A stretch of DNA of 64,000 nucleotides from Sphingomonas sp. CFBP 8760 (lineage in GTDB: Bacteria; Pseudomonadota; Alphaproteobacteria; Sphingomonadales; Sphingomonadaceae). Position 1 is the first letter of the stretch. Every line of letters begins with the position of its first letter. The position numbers and the translations under genes were made by a program. The DNA is taken from contig NZ_JACYUG010000004.1 of assembly GCF_014841615.1 (NCBI RefSeq), forward strand, positions 242,647 through 306,646, given 5' to 3'. Of the stretch, positions 7,954 to 18,726 are shown piece after piece. The notes beneath the pieces were generated by a model. It worked only from the letters and a program-made list of their open reading frames with translations. It was not told the DNA's origin and searched no databases.

Positions 7954-9621
7954 TCAGGCGTTGATGTCGCGCTTGAAGGTCTCGGGCAGGAACAGCAGCC
8001 CCAGCACCAGCGTCACCACCGCCAGCACCACCGGATACCAGAGCCCGTAATAGATATCCCCCGTCGCCGCGACCATCGCGAAGGCGGTGGTCGGCAGGAA
8101 GCCGCCGAACCAGCCATTGCCGATATGATAGGGCAGGGACATTGAGGTGTAGCGGATGTTGGTGGGAAACAGCTCCACCAGCAGCGCCGCGATCGGACCG
8201 TAGACCGCCGTCACCAGCAGCACCATGAAGAACAGGATCGCGATGACCAGCGGCGTGTTCATGCCCGCCGGATCATATTTGGCGGCATAGCCAGCCGCGG
8301 CGATCGCGCCCTTCAGTTCGCCCTGATAGGCGGTGATCGCGGCCGCGCGCGCCGCGCCGGTCACCTGCGTCGGATCGGGCGCGGTGAAGGTCTGCTGCCC
8401 GATGCGGACCTGCGCGACGGTGCCGGCCGGCGCCTCGATATTGGTGTAGTTGACGCCGTTCTTGGCGAGGAACGACTTGGCGATATCGCAGCTCTTGCTG
8501 TCGAACTTGTTGCGGCCGATCGGATCGAACTGCACCGAACAGTCGGCGTCGTGGCTGACGACGGTGATCGGCGAGGCCGCCTGTGCCGCCGCCAGCGCCG
8601 GGTTGGCCGCCTGGGTCAGCGCGCCGAACAGCGGGAAGTAAGTGAGCGCCGCCAGCGCGCAGCCGGCCATGATGATCGGCTTGCGCCCGATCTTGTCCGA
8701 CAGCCAGCCGAAGATCACGAAAAACGGCGTGCCCAGCGCCAGCGCCACCGCCATCAGCACGTTGGTGGTCGCGCCATCGACCTTCAGCATCTTTTCGAGG
8801 AAGAACAGCGCGTAGAACTGGCCGGTGTACCACACCACCGCCTGCCCCATCGCGGCGCCGAACAGGGCGATCAGCACGATCTTGAGGTTGCCCCAGCGGG
8901 CGAACGCCTCCGTCAGCGGGGCCTTGGAGGTCTTGCCCTCGTCCTTCATCCGCTGGAACGCGGGGCTTTCGGCGAGCTGGAGGCGAATCCACAGCGATAC
9001 GCCGAGCAGCAGGATCGAGATGATGAACGGCAGGCGCCAGCCCCATGAGGCGAACGCCTCCTCGCCCAGCAGATAGCGCAGCCCGATCACCACGAGCAGC
9101 GCCGCGAACAGCCCGAGCGTCGCGGTGGTCTGGATGAAGCTGGTATAAAGCCCGCGGCGATGCTGCGGCGCATGTTCGGCGACATAGGTCGCGGCGCCGC
9201 CATATTCCCCGCCCAGCGCCAGCCCCTGGAGCAGCCGCAACAGGACCAGCAGCAGCGGCGCGGCGACCCCGATGGAGGTGTAGGAGGGCAGCAGGCCGAC
9301 CGAGAAGGTCGACAGGCCCATGATCCCCATCGTGACGAGGAACGTGTTCTTGCGTCCGACCAGATCGCCGATCCGCCCGAACACCAGCGCGCCGAACGGC
9401 CGGACCGCGAACCCCGCCGCGAACGCGCCAAGCGCCAGGATGAACCCGGTCGTCTCGTTCACGCCCGAGAAGAACTGCGCCGAGATGTAGGTGGCAAGCA
9501 GCCCGTACAGGTAGAAATCATACCATTCGAACACCGTGCCCAGCGACGAGGCGATGATGACCTTCTTGTCGCTTTGGAAGGTAGCGCCCGGATCGGTCGC
9601 CCCGTCATATGTCGTCGCCAT
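7954..9621 (-). CDS. MFS transporter, metabolite:H+ symporter (MHS) type
   Basis: 555-residue inner-membrane carrier. The N-terminus has SSLGTVFEWYDFYLYG, the hallmark of the MHS branch (ProP, ShiA, KgtP), then FGALVFGRIGDLVGRKNTF and RLLQGLALGGEYGGAA. About 12 membrane helices are visible. Between helices 8 and 9 sits an unusual insert of roughly 110 residues (about 365-475) with two Cys (DADCSVQFD and KSCDIAKS), larger than in standard MHS proteins. The ATG at 9621 follows GGGAGAG. It lies 22 bases after a DcaP-like porin on the same strand, facing acs, so uptake of a small carboxylate such as acetate is a reasonable inference; the substrate is not proven. Confidence 0.85.
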   Translation of the reverse strand: MATTYDGATDPGATFQSDKKVIIASSLGTVFEWYDFYLYGLLATYISAQFFSGVNETTGFILALGAFAAGFAVRPFGALVFGRIGDLVGRKNTFLVTMGIMGLSTFSVGLLPSYTSIGVAAPLLLVLLRLLQGLALGGEYGGAATYVAEHAPQHRRGLYTSFIQTTATLGLFAALLVVIGLRYLLGEEAFASWGWRLPFIISILLLGVSLWIRLQLAESPAFQRMKDEGKTSKAPLTEAFARWGNLKIVLIALFGAAMGQAVVWYTGQFYALFFLEKMLKVDGATTNVLMAVALALGTPFFVIFGWLSDKIGRKPIIMAGCALAALTYFPLFGALTQAANPALAAAQAASPITVVSHDADCSVQFDPIGRNKFDSKSCDIAKSFLAKNGVNYTNIEAPAGTVAQVRIGQQTFTAPDPTQVTGAARAAAITAYQGELKGAIAAAGYAAKYDPAGMNTPLVIAILFFMVLLVTAVYGPIAALLVELFPTNIRYTSMSLPYHIGNGWFGGFLPTTAFAMVAATGDIYYGLWYPVVLAVVTLVLGLLFLPETFKRDINA

Positions 9622-9643
9622 CGCGCCGCTCTCCCTGATTGTT

Positions 9644-11155
9644 CTAGAAGCCAAATTTGAATGCGAATTCGAGGCGGTCGAGCGCCCCGGTGTCGCCCGA
9701 CAGCAATTCGCGGACGGCGTGCCGATACTCGACCCCGATGTCGAAGCCCTTGCCCGGCGACCAGAACAGGTTGGCCGCCCCGCCATAGGACTTGGCGTTG
9801 GCCAGGCCGGTCACCGCAATGCCATCGGGATACTCGGCCGACTGGTAGCTGCCCATGAAGGTGGAGCGGATCGTATCGGTCCAGCCGATCTTCAACGCCG
9901 CGAACCCGGCGAAATTGTCGATCCGGGCCAGCCGCTGCACCGGCCCGCCGAAGATCGCGTCGGGGACGTATCCAAGCCCCAGATAACGGCCGATCCCCTG
10001 ACCATAGGTCGCCATGAAGCGCAGGTCGTTGCGTCGTCCGATCGGGATCTTGCCCGATCCCGACAGCCCCCAGCCGAACGTCGAGTGGCCGACGCCCAGA
10101 GTGTCGGTGCGGATTTCGCGCGCGACGCCGGCCAGCGCGAATTCGCCCAGCGACGCCTTCCAGTTGATCCGCGCGACCATGTCGGGCAGCCGGTCGTCGT
10201 CGGTATCGACCAGCGCGGGGTTGGTCGGCAGCGCGGTCTGCGTGTTGGCGTTTTCGGCGGCGACCTGCAGCGACAGGCCGGGGCGCAGCGGGATCGTGTA
10301 GCGGATCAGCGCCTGCCGGTTGAACACGGTGCCGTCGAGCGGCCCGACGAAGTCGGTCGTCTCGGGCAGCACGCCGAGATTCTGGAAGGTCGACCACTCC
10401 TGCCCGACGAGCAGGTTGCCATATTCGATGAAGCCACGCCGGAAGGTGGGGACATAGGGGTTGGTCGCCCGCTGCGCGCCGACCGGCGCGGTCGCCAGCG
10501 CGAAGTCGAATTCGACCAGCGTCTTGGCCTCGATACCGTTGACCGGCGTCGCGGTGCTGAACACCAGCCGCGTCTGGCGCGCGGAGAACAGCAGGTCCTG
10601 GCTGGAGAAGCCGCCGCCGACGGGAATCTGCTGCGGCAGGAAGAACTCCTTGCCCAGACCGCCGACCGCGACCTCGCCGTCGCTGTACCGGCTGCCGATC
10701 ACGTTGAGGCGGACGAAGCCGCCCAGCTTCACCGTCGTGTTGCCCATCCGGAACCCGTCGTTCGACGCCGTCGCCGTGCCGGTGGCGGCGCTGTTGGCGG
10801 TCGGACGGCCGGCGATGCCGCTGTTCGCCACCTGCGGATTGGCCGCTTCGCGCGTCGGGCCGGATGCGACCGCGACGGGTGCCGGTTGCGTCGGGGTGGA
10901 GGGGGCCCGTGCGGAGGGGGTCTGTGCTGCCTGTACCGGCGGCGGTGGCGAAGGGGCGGTCGCCGCCGTGGCGCGTCGTTCGGCCAGTTCGGCACGGAGA
11001 TCGACCACCGCCTGTTCGAGCATCTTCAGCCGCGCCTCCAGCGCCGCCTCGCGCGGGGTGGCGTTCTGGGCATGGGCGGGCGCCGGCATGAGCGCCAGCG
11101 CGGCAACGCCCGACAACGCCCATGGTCGTGGCATACGATATGCGAGCCCGCTCAT
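9644..11155 (-). CDS. DcaP-like outer membrane porin
   Basis: 503 residues. A signal peptide ends near APAHAQ; next comes a short coiled coil (EAALEARLKMLEQAVVDLRA) typical of trimeric DcaP-type porins, a Pro/Ala/Thr-rich linker to about residue 120, and a beta-barrel starting at TTVKLGGFVRLNVIGSRYSD and ending LDRLEFAFKFGF with a terminal Phe. DcaP family members move dicarboxylates and other small anions. The ATG at 11155 has a strong GGAGAGG upstream. It is the first gene of a two-gene unit with the MHS symporter, divergent from acs across 150 bases, which links it to carboxylate uptake. Confidence 0.82.
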   Translation of the reverse strand: MSGLAYRMPRPWALSGVAALALMPAPAHAQNATPREAALEARLKMLEQAVVDLRAELAERRATAATAPSPPPPVQAAQTPSARAPSTPTQPAPVAVASGPTREAANPQVANSGIAGRPTANSAATGTATASNDGFRMGNTTVKLGGFVRLNVIGSRYSDGEVAVGGLGKEFFLPQQIPVGGGFSSQDLLFSARQTRLVFSTATPVNGIEAKTLVEFDFALATAPVGAQRATNPYVPTFRRGFIEYGNLLVGQEWSTFQNLGVLPETTDFVGPLDGTVFNRQALIRYTIPLRPGLSLQVAAENANTQTALPTNPALVDTDDDRLPDMVARINWKASLGEFALAGVAREIRTDTLGVGHSTFGWGLSGSGKIPIGRRNDLRFMATYGQGIGRYLGLGYVPDAIFGGPVQRLARIDNFAGFAALKIGWTDTIRSTFMGSYQSAEYPDGIAVTGLANAKSYGGAANLFWSPGKGFDIGVEYRHAVRELLSGDTGALDRLEFAFKFGF

Positions 11156-11305
11156 CCGCCTCTCCTGCCCTGACGGGTCGTGCCCGTGTTTTCTTGGAGG
11201 CATCATCGCCCAAGGACCGCTGCTGCGGAACCGCGATAAACGTCGTATACCGCTCGCCGCCGCCAGCCCCTAGAACGCGCCACAACAGTAGATCAGGAGA
11301 GAGTG

Positions 11306-13227
<1,922 letters not shown>

Positions 13228-13231
<4 letters not shown>

Positions 13232-13860
13232 CCGGCACGATCCTGATTGCGGACGACCATCCGCTGTTCCGCCAGGCATTGATGCTGGCGGTCGCCACGG
13301 TGCGCCCCACGGCGCGCATCGTGGAGGCGGGCACGCTGGCGCGCGCCGCGACACTGGCGGCGGAAACGGACGACCTGCTGCTGATGCTGCTCGACCTGAA
13401 GATGCCGGGGGCGACCGGCTATTCCGGGGTGGCGCTCCTCCATGCCGAGCGGCCGGCGGTGCCGATCCTCGTGGTGTCGAGCGCCGATCCCGCACGGGCG
13501 CTGCCCGAGGTGCGGCGGTTCGGCGCGGTCGGTTTCCTGGGCAAGGACGCCGATCTGGCCGCGATCGAGCGCGCGGTGGCGGCGGCGCTGGACGGCGAGG
13601 CGGTGGCGGCGGACGAAGGCGGGCCGCACGACGCGATCAGCGACGCGGCGGCGCGCGTCGCGTCGCTGACGCCGACCCAGCTCAAGGTGCTGCTGGGGGT
13701 GCTCGACGGGCGGTACAACAAGGAGATCGCCCACGACCTGGGCATCAGCGAGGCGACGGTGCGCGCGCACATGACCGCGGTGCTGCGCAAGCTGGACGTC
13801 ACCAATCGCACCCAGGCCGCGCTGGCCGCCCGCGCGCTGGGGCTTGGCACTACCGACTGA
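13228..13860 (+). CDS. LuxR/NarL-type response regulator (CrbR-like)
   Basis: About 210 residues. The receiver domain covers residues 4-115, with the acid pair in LIADDHPLF (Asp9, Asp10), phospho-acceptor Asp56 in LLDLKMPG and the conserved Lys in FLGKDADL. A LuxR-type helix-turn-helix ends the protein ([36 protein letters not shown]). No ATG, GTG or TTG lies in frame near the receiver start; the first usable codon is the CTG at 13228, inside a CTGA overlap with the acs stop. It is co-transcribed with acs and convergent with the hybrid kinase, so it most likely is the CrbR partner of that kinase and activates acs. Function is inferred from position and family. Confidence 0.85.
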
Positions 13861-16800
13861 GGGCGTTCGCCAGCCAGGCATCGAACGCCGACGGATCGAG
13901 CGGCTTGGCCAGCAGCGCCAGCCCCCGCGCGGCGACGCGCTGCGCCAGCGCCGGATCGGGATCGGCGGTCACCAGCGCCGCCGGGACGGCGGGCAGCGCA
14001 GCGATCAGCGCGAGACCGTCGAGCGGGCCGCCCAGATGGAAATCGACCAGCGCCGCGTCATAATTCGCCGCCACCGCCATCGCGGCCGATGCGTCGCGGA
14101 CGGGGATCGCCCGGTGGCCACGGGCGGCCAGCATCGCCGCCATCGCATCGCCCACCCGCCTGTCGTCGTCCACGACGAGGATCGTCGCGGGGCGGGCGAT
14201 GCCTGGCGGCGTCGGCACGCCGATCGGGGCCGGCACCGCCGTGGTCCGGGGCAAGGCCACCGCGAACCGGCTGCCGCGCCCCACCACGCTGGTGAGGGTG
14301 AGCGGCACGTCGAGCAGTCGCGCGGTCCGCTCGACGATCGCCAGCCCCAGCCCGACGCCGACATCGTCGCTGTTTTCCAGCCGTTCGAACTCGCCGAAGA
14401 TGCGCTGCCGGTCGGCGGGCGGGATGCCCGGGCCGCTGTCCCAGACCTCGATCACGATATGCGCTGCCCGTCGACGCAGGCCGATGACGACGCCGCCGCG
14501 CATCGTGTAGCGGACCGCGTTGGACATCAGGTTCTGCACGATCGACCTGACCATCGCGGGATCGCTGGCCACCACCGCGTCCCCCGGGGCGAGGCGGAGC
14601 GTCAGCCCCTTGGCCGCCGCCTGCGGCGCGAAGCCGTCGATCAGTTCGCGCAACAGCGGGCGCAGCGCGAGCGGCCGCACCACCGGCTCGATCCCGCCCG
14701 CGTCGAGCCGGGAAATGTCGAGCAGCGCGCGCAGCAGGCGTTCGGCGGCGACGATCGACTGGTCGACCTTCCCGGCCAGGGGATGGCCGCCCAGCTCCCG
14801 GTCGAGCGCGGCCGTGAACAGCCGCGCGGCGTGGAGCGGCTGGATCAGATCATGGCTCGCCGCCGCCAGAAAGCGCGTCTTGTCAGCGGTCGCGCGGGCG
14901 AGGTCGATGTTGACCGCGGTCAACTCGGCGGTGCGCAGGGCGACGCGGGCCTCCAGATCGGCGCGCGCGCTTTCCAGCACGCGGCGCGCCTGTGCCTCCG
15001 CCGTCACGTCGGAAAAGCACATGACGTAGCCGCCACCGGGCATCGGCCCGCCCACCGTCTTCAGCACGCGCCCGTCGGCGTGGGTCCGCTCGAAACTGTG
15101 CCGCCGGCCGCGGCGGATGTTGGCGAGGCGCCGTTCGACATGACTGTCGACCTCCCCGGGGCCGCATTCGCCGCGCAGCGCGTTGAAGGCGATCGCATCG
15201 GCGACGGGCGCACCGACGCGGATCATGCCCGGCGGGAATCCGAACATCTCCAGATAGCGGGTGTTCCAGGCGACCAGCGCCAGATCGCGATCGACGACGC
15301 TGACCGCGGGATCGATATTTTCCAGCGTCGCGGCGAGCAGCCCTTGCGAGAATTGCAGGCTCTGCCCGCTCTCGTCGAGCATCCGGGCCACGTCGGTGGC
15401 GTTCAGCGACGCGCCCGACAGTGCCGAGGCCATCAGCGATCGCGCGGAGGGCGCGCCGACGACGCTGGCCACCAGCCGTTCCGCGCTGCGCGCCTGCGCC
15501 CGGCCGACCGACGCGCCCGCATCGCCGGCCAGCGCATCGGCCGCCTTGTCCGGGCCGACGAACCGCGCGACGAACTCGACCAGTTCGCCCAGCGTCTTCA
15601 GCTGGCCCGCACCGGCACGGTCCGCGCACGCGATCGTCAGGCGGGGACGTCGTGCGCCGCGCGCCGCGACCAGCGCGTGGACGAACAGGTTGGCCGCCAG
15701 ACTCCACGCCGCGCCCGCCACCGGCGCGCTCAACCCGGTGGCGTCGGTCAGCCCGCGCCACGGCGCGGCGGCGCCCAGCGCGGGCGCGAGGACGAAGATC
15801 GCCCACATCGCGAAGCCCGTCACCAGCCCCGCCTTCGCCGCCGGGGCGTCGCGGCGATCCGCCGCCACCGCCATCACCAGCGCGGGGGCGAACTGCGCCA
15901 TCGCGCCGAACGCGACCAGCCCGATCCCCGCCAGCGTCACGCCGTCCGCCATCGCCGCCGCATAGCCCAGCGCGATCGCCATCAGCGCTGCGATCACCGT
16001 CCGCCGCACGCGCAGCAGCACGGCCCCGACATCCGCCTCGCTGGCGATCGCCAGACGACGGACCAGCAGCGGCCCGACGAGATCGTTCGACACCATCGTC
16101 GACAGCGCGATGGTTTCCACCACCACCATCCCCGTCGCCGCGGAGAAACCGCCGACGAACACCAGCAGCGCCAGTGCCCGCTCGCCCGCCTGGAGCGGCA
16201 GTGTGATGACCAGCATGTCGGCGATGCCGCCCGGCGCCGCCGCCACGCCGGCCAGCGTGATCGGCACCACCAGCAGGCTGAACAACCCCAGATAGGCGAC
16301 GAACGGCCAGCGCGCCCGCCGGATATCGGCCGCGTCGTGCGCCTGGATCACCGCGACGTGGAACTGGCGCGGCAGGCAGATCGCGGCGGCGCCCGCCAGC
16401 AGCGTCGTGACCACCACGTCCATCCCCAGTCGATCCGGCGCGAACAGCCCCGCCAGCCGGTCGACCGCGACCGCCCGTGTCGCCGCCGGCACCGACGCGA
16501 CCGCGAACACCGCGAACGACCCGATCGCCAGAAAGGCGATGAACCTGACGGCGGATTCGACCGCGACCGCGAACAGCACGCCGGGATTCTGCCCCGCCGC
16601 CTCGTACCGCCGGGTGCCGAACAGCATCGCGAACGCCGCCAGCACCACCGCGGTTGCCGCCATCGGCAGCAACGGCGAGGCGCGGCCCGACAGCAGCGCA
16701 TAGGTGGTGCCGACCGACCGCAGCTGAAGCGCGAGGTACGGCACCGTTCCCGCCAGTGCCAGCAACGTCACCAGCGCGGCGACACCCCGGCTGCGGCCGA

Positions 16801-17125
16801 ACCGGGCACCGATGAAATCGGCGACCGAGGTCGCGCCGACATGCTTAGCGACGATGATCAGCCGTTCCAGCCAGCCGATACCCAGCGCGTACAGCAGGAT
16901 CGGCCCGGCATAGATCGGCAGGTAGGACCAGCCACCGACACTGGCGCTGCCGACCGCGCCGTAGAAGGTCCAGCTGGTGCAGTAGACGGTAAGCGACAGC
17001 GCATAGGCCGTGCCCCGCCAGCGCCGCCGAAACCGGCCCGCCACCGGACCGTCCATCCGGTAGGCGACGACGAACAGCAGCCCCGCATAGGTCAATGCCA
17101 CCGCGAACAGGGCGATGCCGCTCAA
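13850..17125 (-). CDS. SSS-transporter-fused hybrid histidine kinase (CrbS-like)
   Basis: 1091 residues. The N-terminal half (about 1-500) is a sodium/solute symporter-like domain with about 13 membrane helices; recognisable parts are YCTSWTFYGAVGSASVGGW and HVGATSVADFIGARFGRSRG. A PAS-type region follows (near 620-700: SVVDRDLALVAWNTRYLEMF), then a HisKA/HATPase kinase with His758 in SHDLIQPLHA and the N and G boxes NLMSNAVRYT and GLGLAIVERT. A C-terminal receiver has Asp1028 in LVDFHLGG. CrbS in Vibrio and Pseudomonas has this fusion and controls acs. The start is a TTG ten bases after GGAG. It overlaps the convergent regulator by 11 bases. Acetate sensing is inferred. Confidence 0.88.
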   Translation of the reverse strand: MSGIALFAVALTYAGLLFVVAYRMDGPVAGRFRRRWRGTAYALSLTVYCTSWTFYGAVGSASVGGWSYLPIYAGPILLYALGIGWLERLIIVAKHVGATSVADFIGARFGRSRGVAALVTLLALAGTVPYLALQLRSVGTTYALLSGRASPLLPMAATAVVLAAFAMLFGTRRYEAAGQNPGVLFAVAVESAVRFIAFLAIGSFAVFAVASVPAATRAVAVDRLAGLFAPDRLGMDVVVTTLLAGAAAICLPRQFHVAVIQAHDAADIRRARWPFVAYLGLFSLLVVPITLAGVAAAPGGIADMLVITLPLQAGERALALLVFVGGFSAATGMVVVETIALSTMVSNDLVGPLLVRRLAIASEADVGAVLLRVRRTVIAALMAIALGYAAAMADGVTLAGIGLVAFGAMAQFAPALVMAVAADRRDAPAAKAGLVTGFAMWAIFVLAPALGAAAPWRGLTDATGLSAPVAGAAWSLAANLFVHALVAARGARRPRLTIACADRAGAGQLKTLGELVEFVARFVGPDKAADALAGDAGASVGRAQARSAERLVASVVGAPSARSLMASALSGASLNATDVARMLDESGQSLQFSQGLLAATLENIDPAVSVVDRDLALVAWNTRYLEMFGFPPGMIRVGAPVADAIAFNALRGECGPGEVDSHVERRLANIRRGRRHSFERTHADGRVLKTVGGPMPGGGYVMCFSDVTAEAQARRVLESARADLEARVALRTAELTAVNIDLARATADKTRFLAAASHDLIQPLHAARLFTAALDRELGGHPLAGKVDQSIVAAERLLRALLDISRLDAGGIEPVVRPLALRPLLRELIDGFAPQAAAKGLTLRLAPGDAVVASDPAMVRSIVQNLMSNAVRYTMRGGVVIGLRRRAAHIVIEVWDSGPGIPPADRQRIFGEFERLENSDDVGVGLGLAIVERTARLLDVPLTLTSVVGRGSRFAVALPRTTAVPAPIGVPTPPGIARPATILVVDDDRRVGDAMAAMLAARGHRAIPVRDASAAMAVAANYDAALVDFHLGGPLDGLALIAALPAVPAALVTADPDPALAQRVAARGLALLAKPLDPSAFDAWLANALSR

Positions 17126-17250
17126 TGCGTGTGTCTCCGGCCTGACCGTGCCGATACGGGCACCTGCCCGATGCTAGGCGGCGGGTGCCACGGTGTCACC
17201 CGCCTTCTCGCGGGGCGGTCGACGATGATGGTATCGCCGGGCCGTGACGG

Positions 17251-18726
17251 TCATTCCGCCGCCGGTGGCATCCAGCGAAGCCGGAGGCGCCCGCCCGCCC
17301 GGCCCGGCGCGGCAAGGCCACCGCGCGCGACGATCCCCGCCGCGACGGCGGTCCGCTGGCGCAGGGTGGCGCCGTCGACCAGCAGGGTGCGGGCGAGGCG
17401 GGCGGAAACCCAGCCGGCCTCGCCGAGCGCGGCATCGTCGATCACCCCCGATCTGATCGCGACGACGGGCAGGGCGACGTCGTCCGGTGGTGCGACGATC
17501 GCCTGCCAGCCGGCGGCCGCGGCATCCGCGCGCCGTTCCAGATCGCGATAGCCGGCGACCGTCAGGCCGGGCAGCGGCGCGGCGGTGGCGCGGATCGTGC
17601 GGGCGGGTTCGTCGGCCCGCACCGTGGCGGGCGCGGCCCCGACGATCATCGCGACGTCCGCCACTGCGCGGTCGCGCGCGCGCGCCGCCGTCGCCGCCGA
17701 CAGCGCCTCGCCATGGCCGGCGCGGGCGATCTGTGCCGCCTCCACCGCGCCGTTCTCCGGCGAGATGCGGACCTGATCGATATGGACGTCGACCGCGCGG
17801 GCCAGTCGCCGCCGCAGATCGGCGGCCAGCTTGCGATCCGCATCGGGTTCGATCCGCGGCGTCAGCATCACCGCCCTGACCCGCACCGGATCGATGCCGT
17901 GATCGATCTCCACCTGACTGAGCCGGGCGCCGGGGGGGAAATCGTCACCCAGCGCATCCCTGACCTGACGCTGCGCCACCGCCTCGAAGGCGATGCGGCG
18001 CAGGCCGGCGCCGAGCGGGACCGACAACAGGCCGATCGCCACCGCGAACAGCACGAGCTGCCAGCCGGTATGGTGCGGCGACAGGTGACTGCCGAAGCCG
18101 TAGCAGCGCGCGACGAGCGCGGCGGTCAGCGCGATGGTGATCGCATTGGTCAGGAACAGCAGCAGCGCGCCGGAGAAGACGACCCAGTTCCACGTCGCGA
18201 TCCCGAAGCCGACCACGACCAGCGGCGGCATCAGCGCGATCGCGATGGCGACGCCCACCACCGTGCCGCCCCGCCCGCGGATCAGCGCATAGCCGCCGGC
18301 GATCGCGGAGAGCAGTGCGACGAGCAGGTCGAACAGCGTCGGCTGCGTCCGCCCCGCGATCTCGCTGGTGATGGTCTGGACGGGGGAGAGCAGGATCAGC
18401 ACGACCGACATCGTCACCGCGATGACCGATCCCAGCGCCAGCGCGGTCGCGGCACGACGGATCTCGTGGAAATCGAGCGTGGCGATGCCGAAACCCAGGC
18501 CGATGATCGGCATCATCAGCGGCGACAGCAGCATCGCGCCGATCAGCACCGCCACCGAGGGCATCAGCAGGCCGAGCAGCGAGATCGCGGCCGAGATCAC
18601 GATGAGGAAGACGTAGCGGCCCGACCATCCCGCCTCGTCGGCGATCTGTCGCAGGATGCCGTCATGATCGACGCCCCTGGTCGCGGTGGCCAGCCAGCGG
18701 CGCGGCAGGAGCAGAAGCCGTTTCAG
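17251..18726 (-). CDS. DUF389 family membrane protein
   Basis: About 491 residues. The first 250 form the DUF389 membrane domain: GVDHDGILRQIADEAGWSGR before helix 1, then VLIGAMLLSPLMMPIIGLG, GGYALIRGRGGTVVGVAI and ALMPPLVVVGFGIA. The C-terminal half is soluble, Ala/Arg-rich and not recognised. The function of the family is unknown. The end of the membrane-proximal N-terminus falls where no ATG, GTG or TTG exists; the likely start is CTG at 18726 in a CTGA overlap with the ClC gene stop, giving [11 protein letters not shown] as first residues. A GTG inside helix 1 is the only standard alternative and would cut the domain. Co-transcribed with the ClC channel. Confidence 0.78.
   Translation of the reverse strand: MKRLLLLPRRWLATATRGVDHDGILRQIADEAGWSGRYVFLIVISAAISLLGLLMPSVAVLIGAMLLSPLMMPIIGLGFGIATLDFHEIRRAATALALGSVIAVTMSVVLILLSPVQTITSEIAGRTQPTLFDLLVALLSAIAGGYALIRGRGGTVVGVAIAIALMPPLVVVGFGIATWNWVVFSGALLLFLTNAITIALTAALVARCYGFGSHLSPHHTGWQLVLFAVAIGLLSVPLGAGLRRIAFEAVAQRQVRDALGDDFPPGARLSQVEIDHGIDPVRVRAVMLTPRIEPDADRKLAADLRRRLARAVDVHIDQVRISPENGAVEAAQIARAGHGEALSAATAARARDRAVADVAMIVGAAPATVRADEPARTIRATAAPLPGLTVAGYRDLERRADAAAAGWQAIVAPPDDVALPVVAIRSGVIDDAALGEAGWVSARLARTLLVDGATLRQRTAVAAGIVARGGLAAPGRAGGRLRLRWMPPAAE

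Noticed and set aside
7712-8050. A plus-strand 112-codon frame between the PEP-CTERM and symporter genes
   Set aside because: Its second half is antisense to the end of the symporter gene and its first half is not protein-like.
13844-17551. A plus-strand open frame of 1235 codons opposite the hybrid kinase
   Set aside because: It is a mirror of the GC-rich kinase coding strand, made of Arg, Gln, Asp and His repeats with no domain or start signal.
18552-18726. The GTG inside helix 1 as the start of the DUF389 protein
   Set aside because: It would remove the conserved GVDHDGILRQIADEAGWSGR segment and half of the first membrane helix, which the family keeps.
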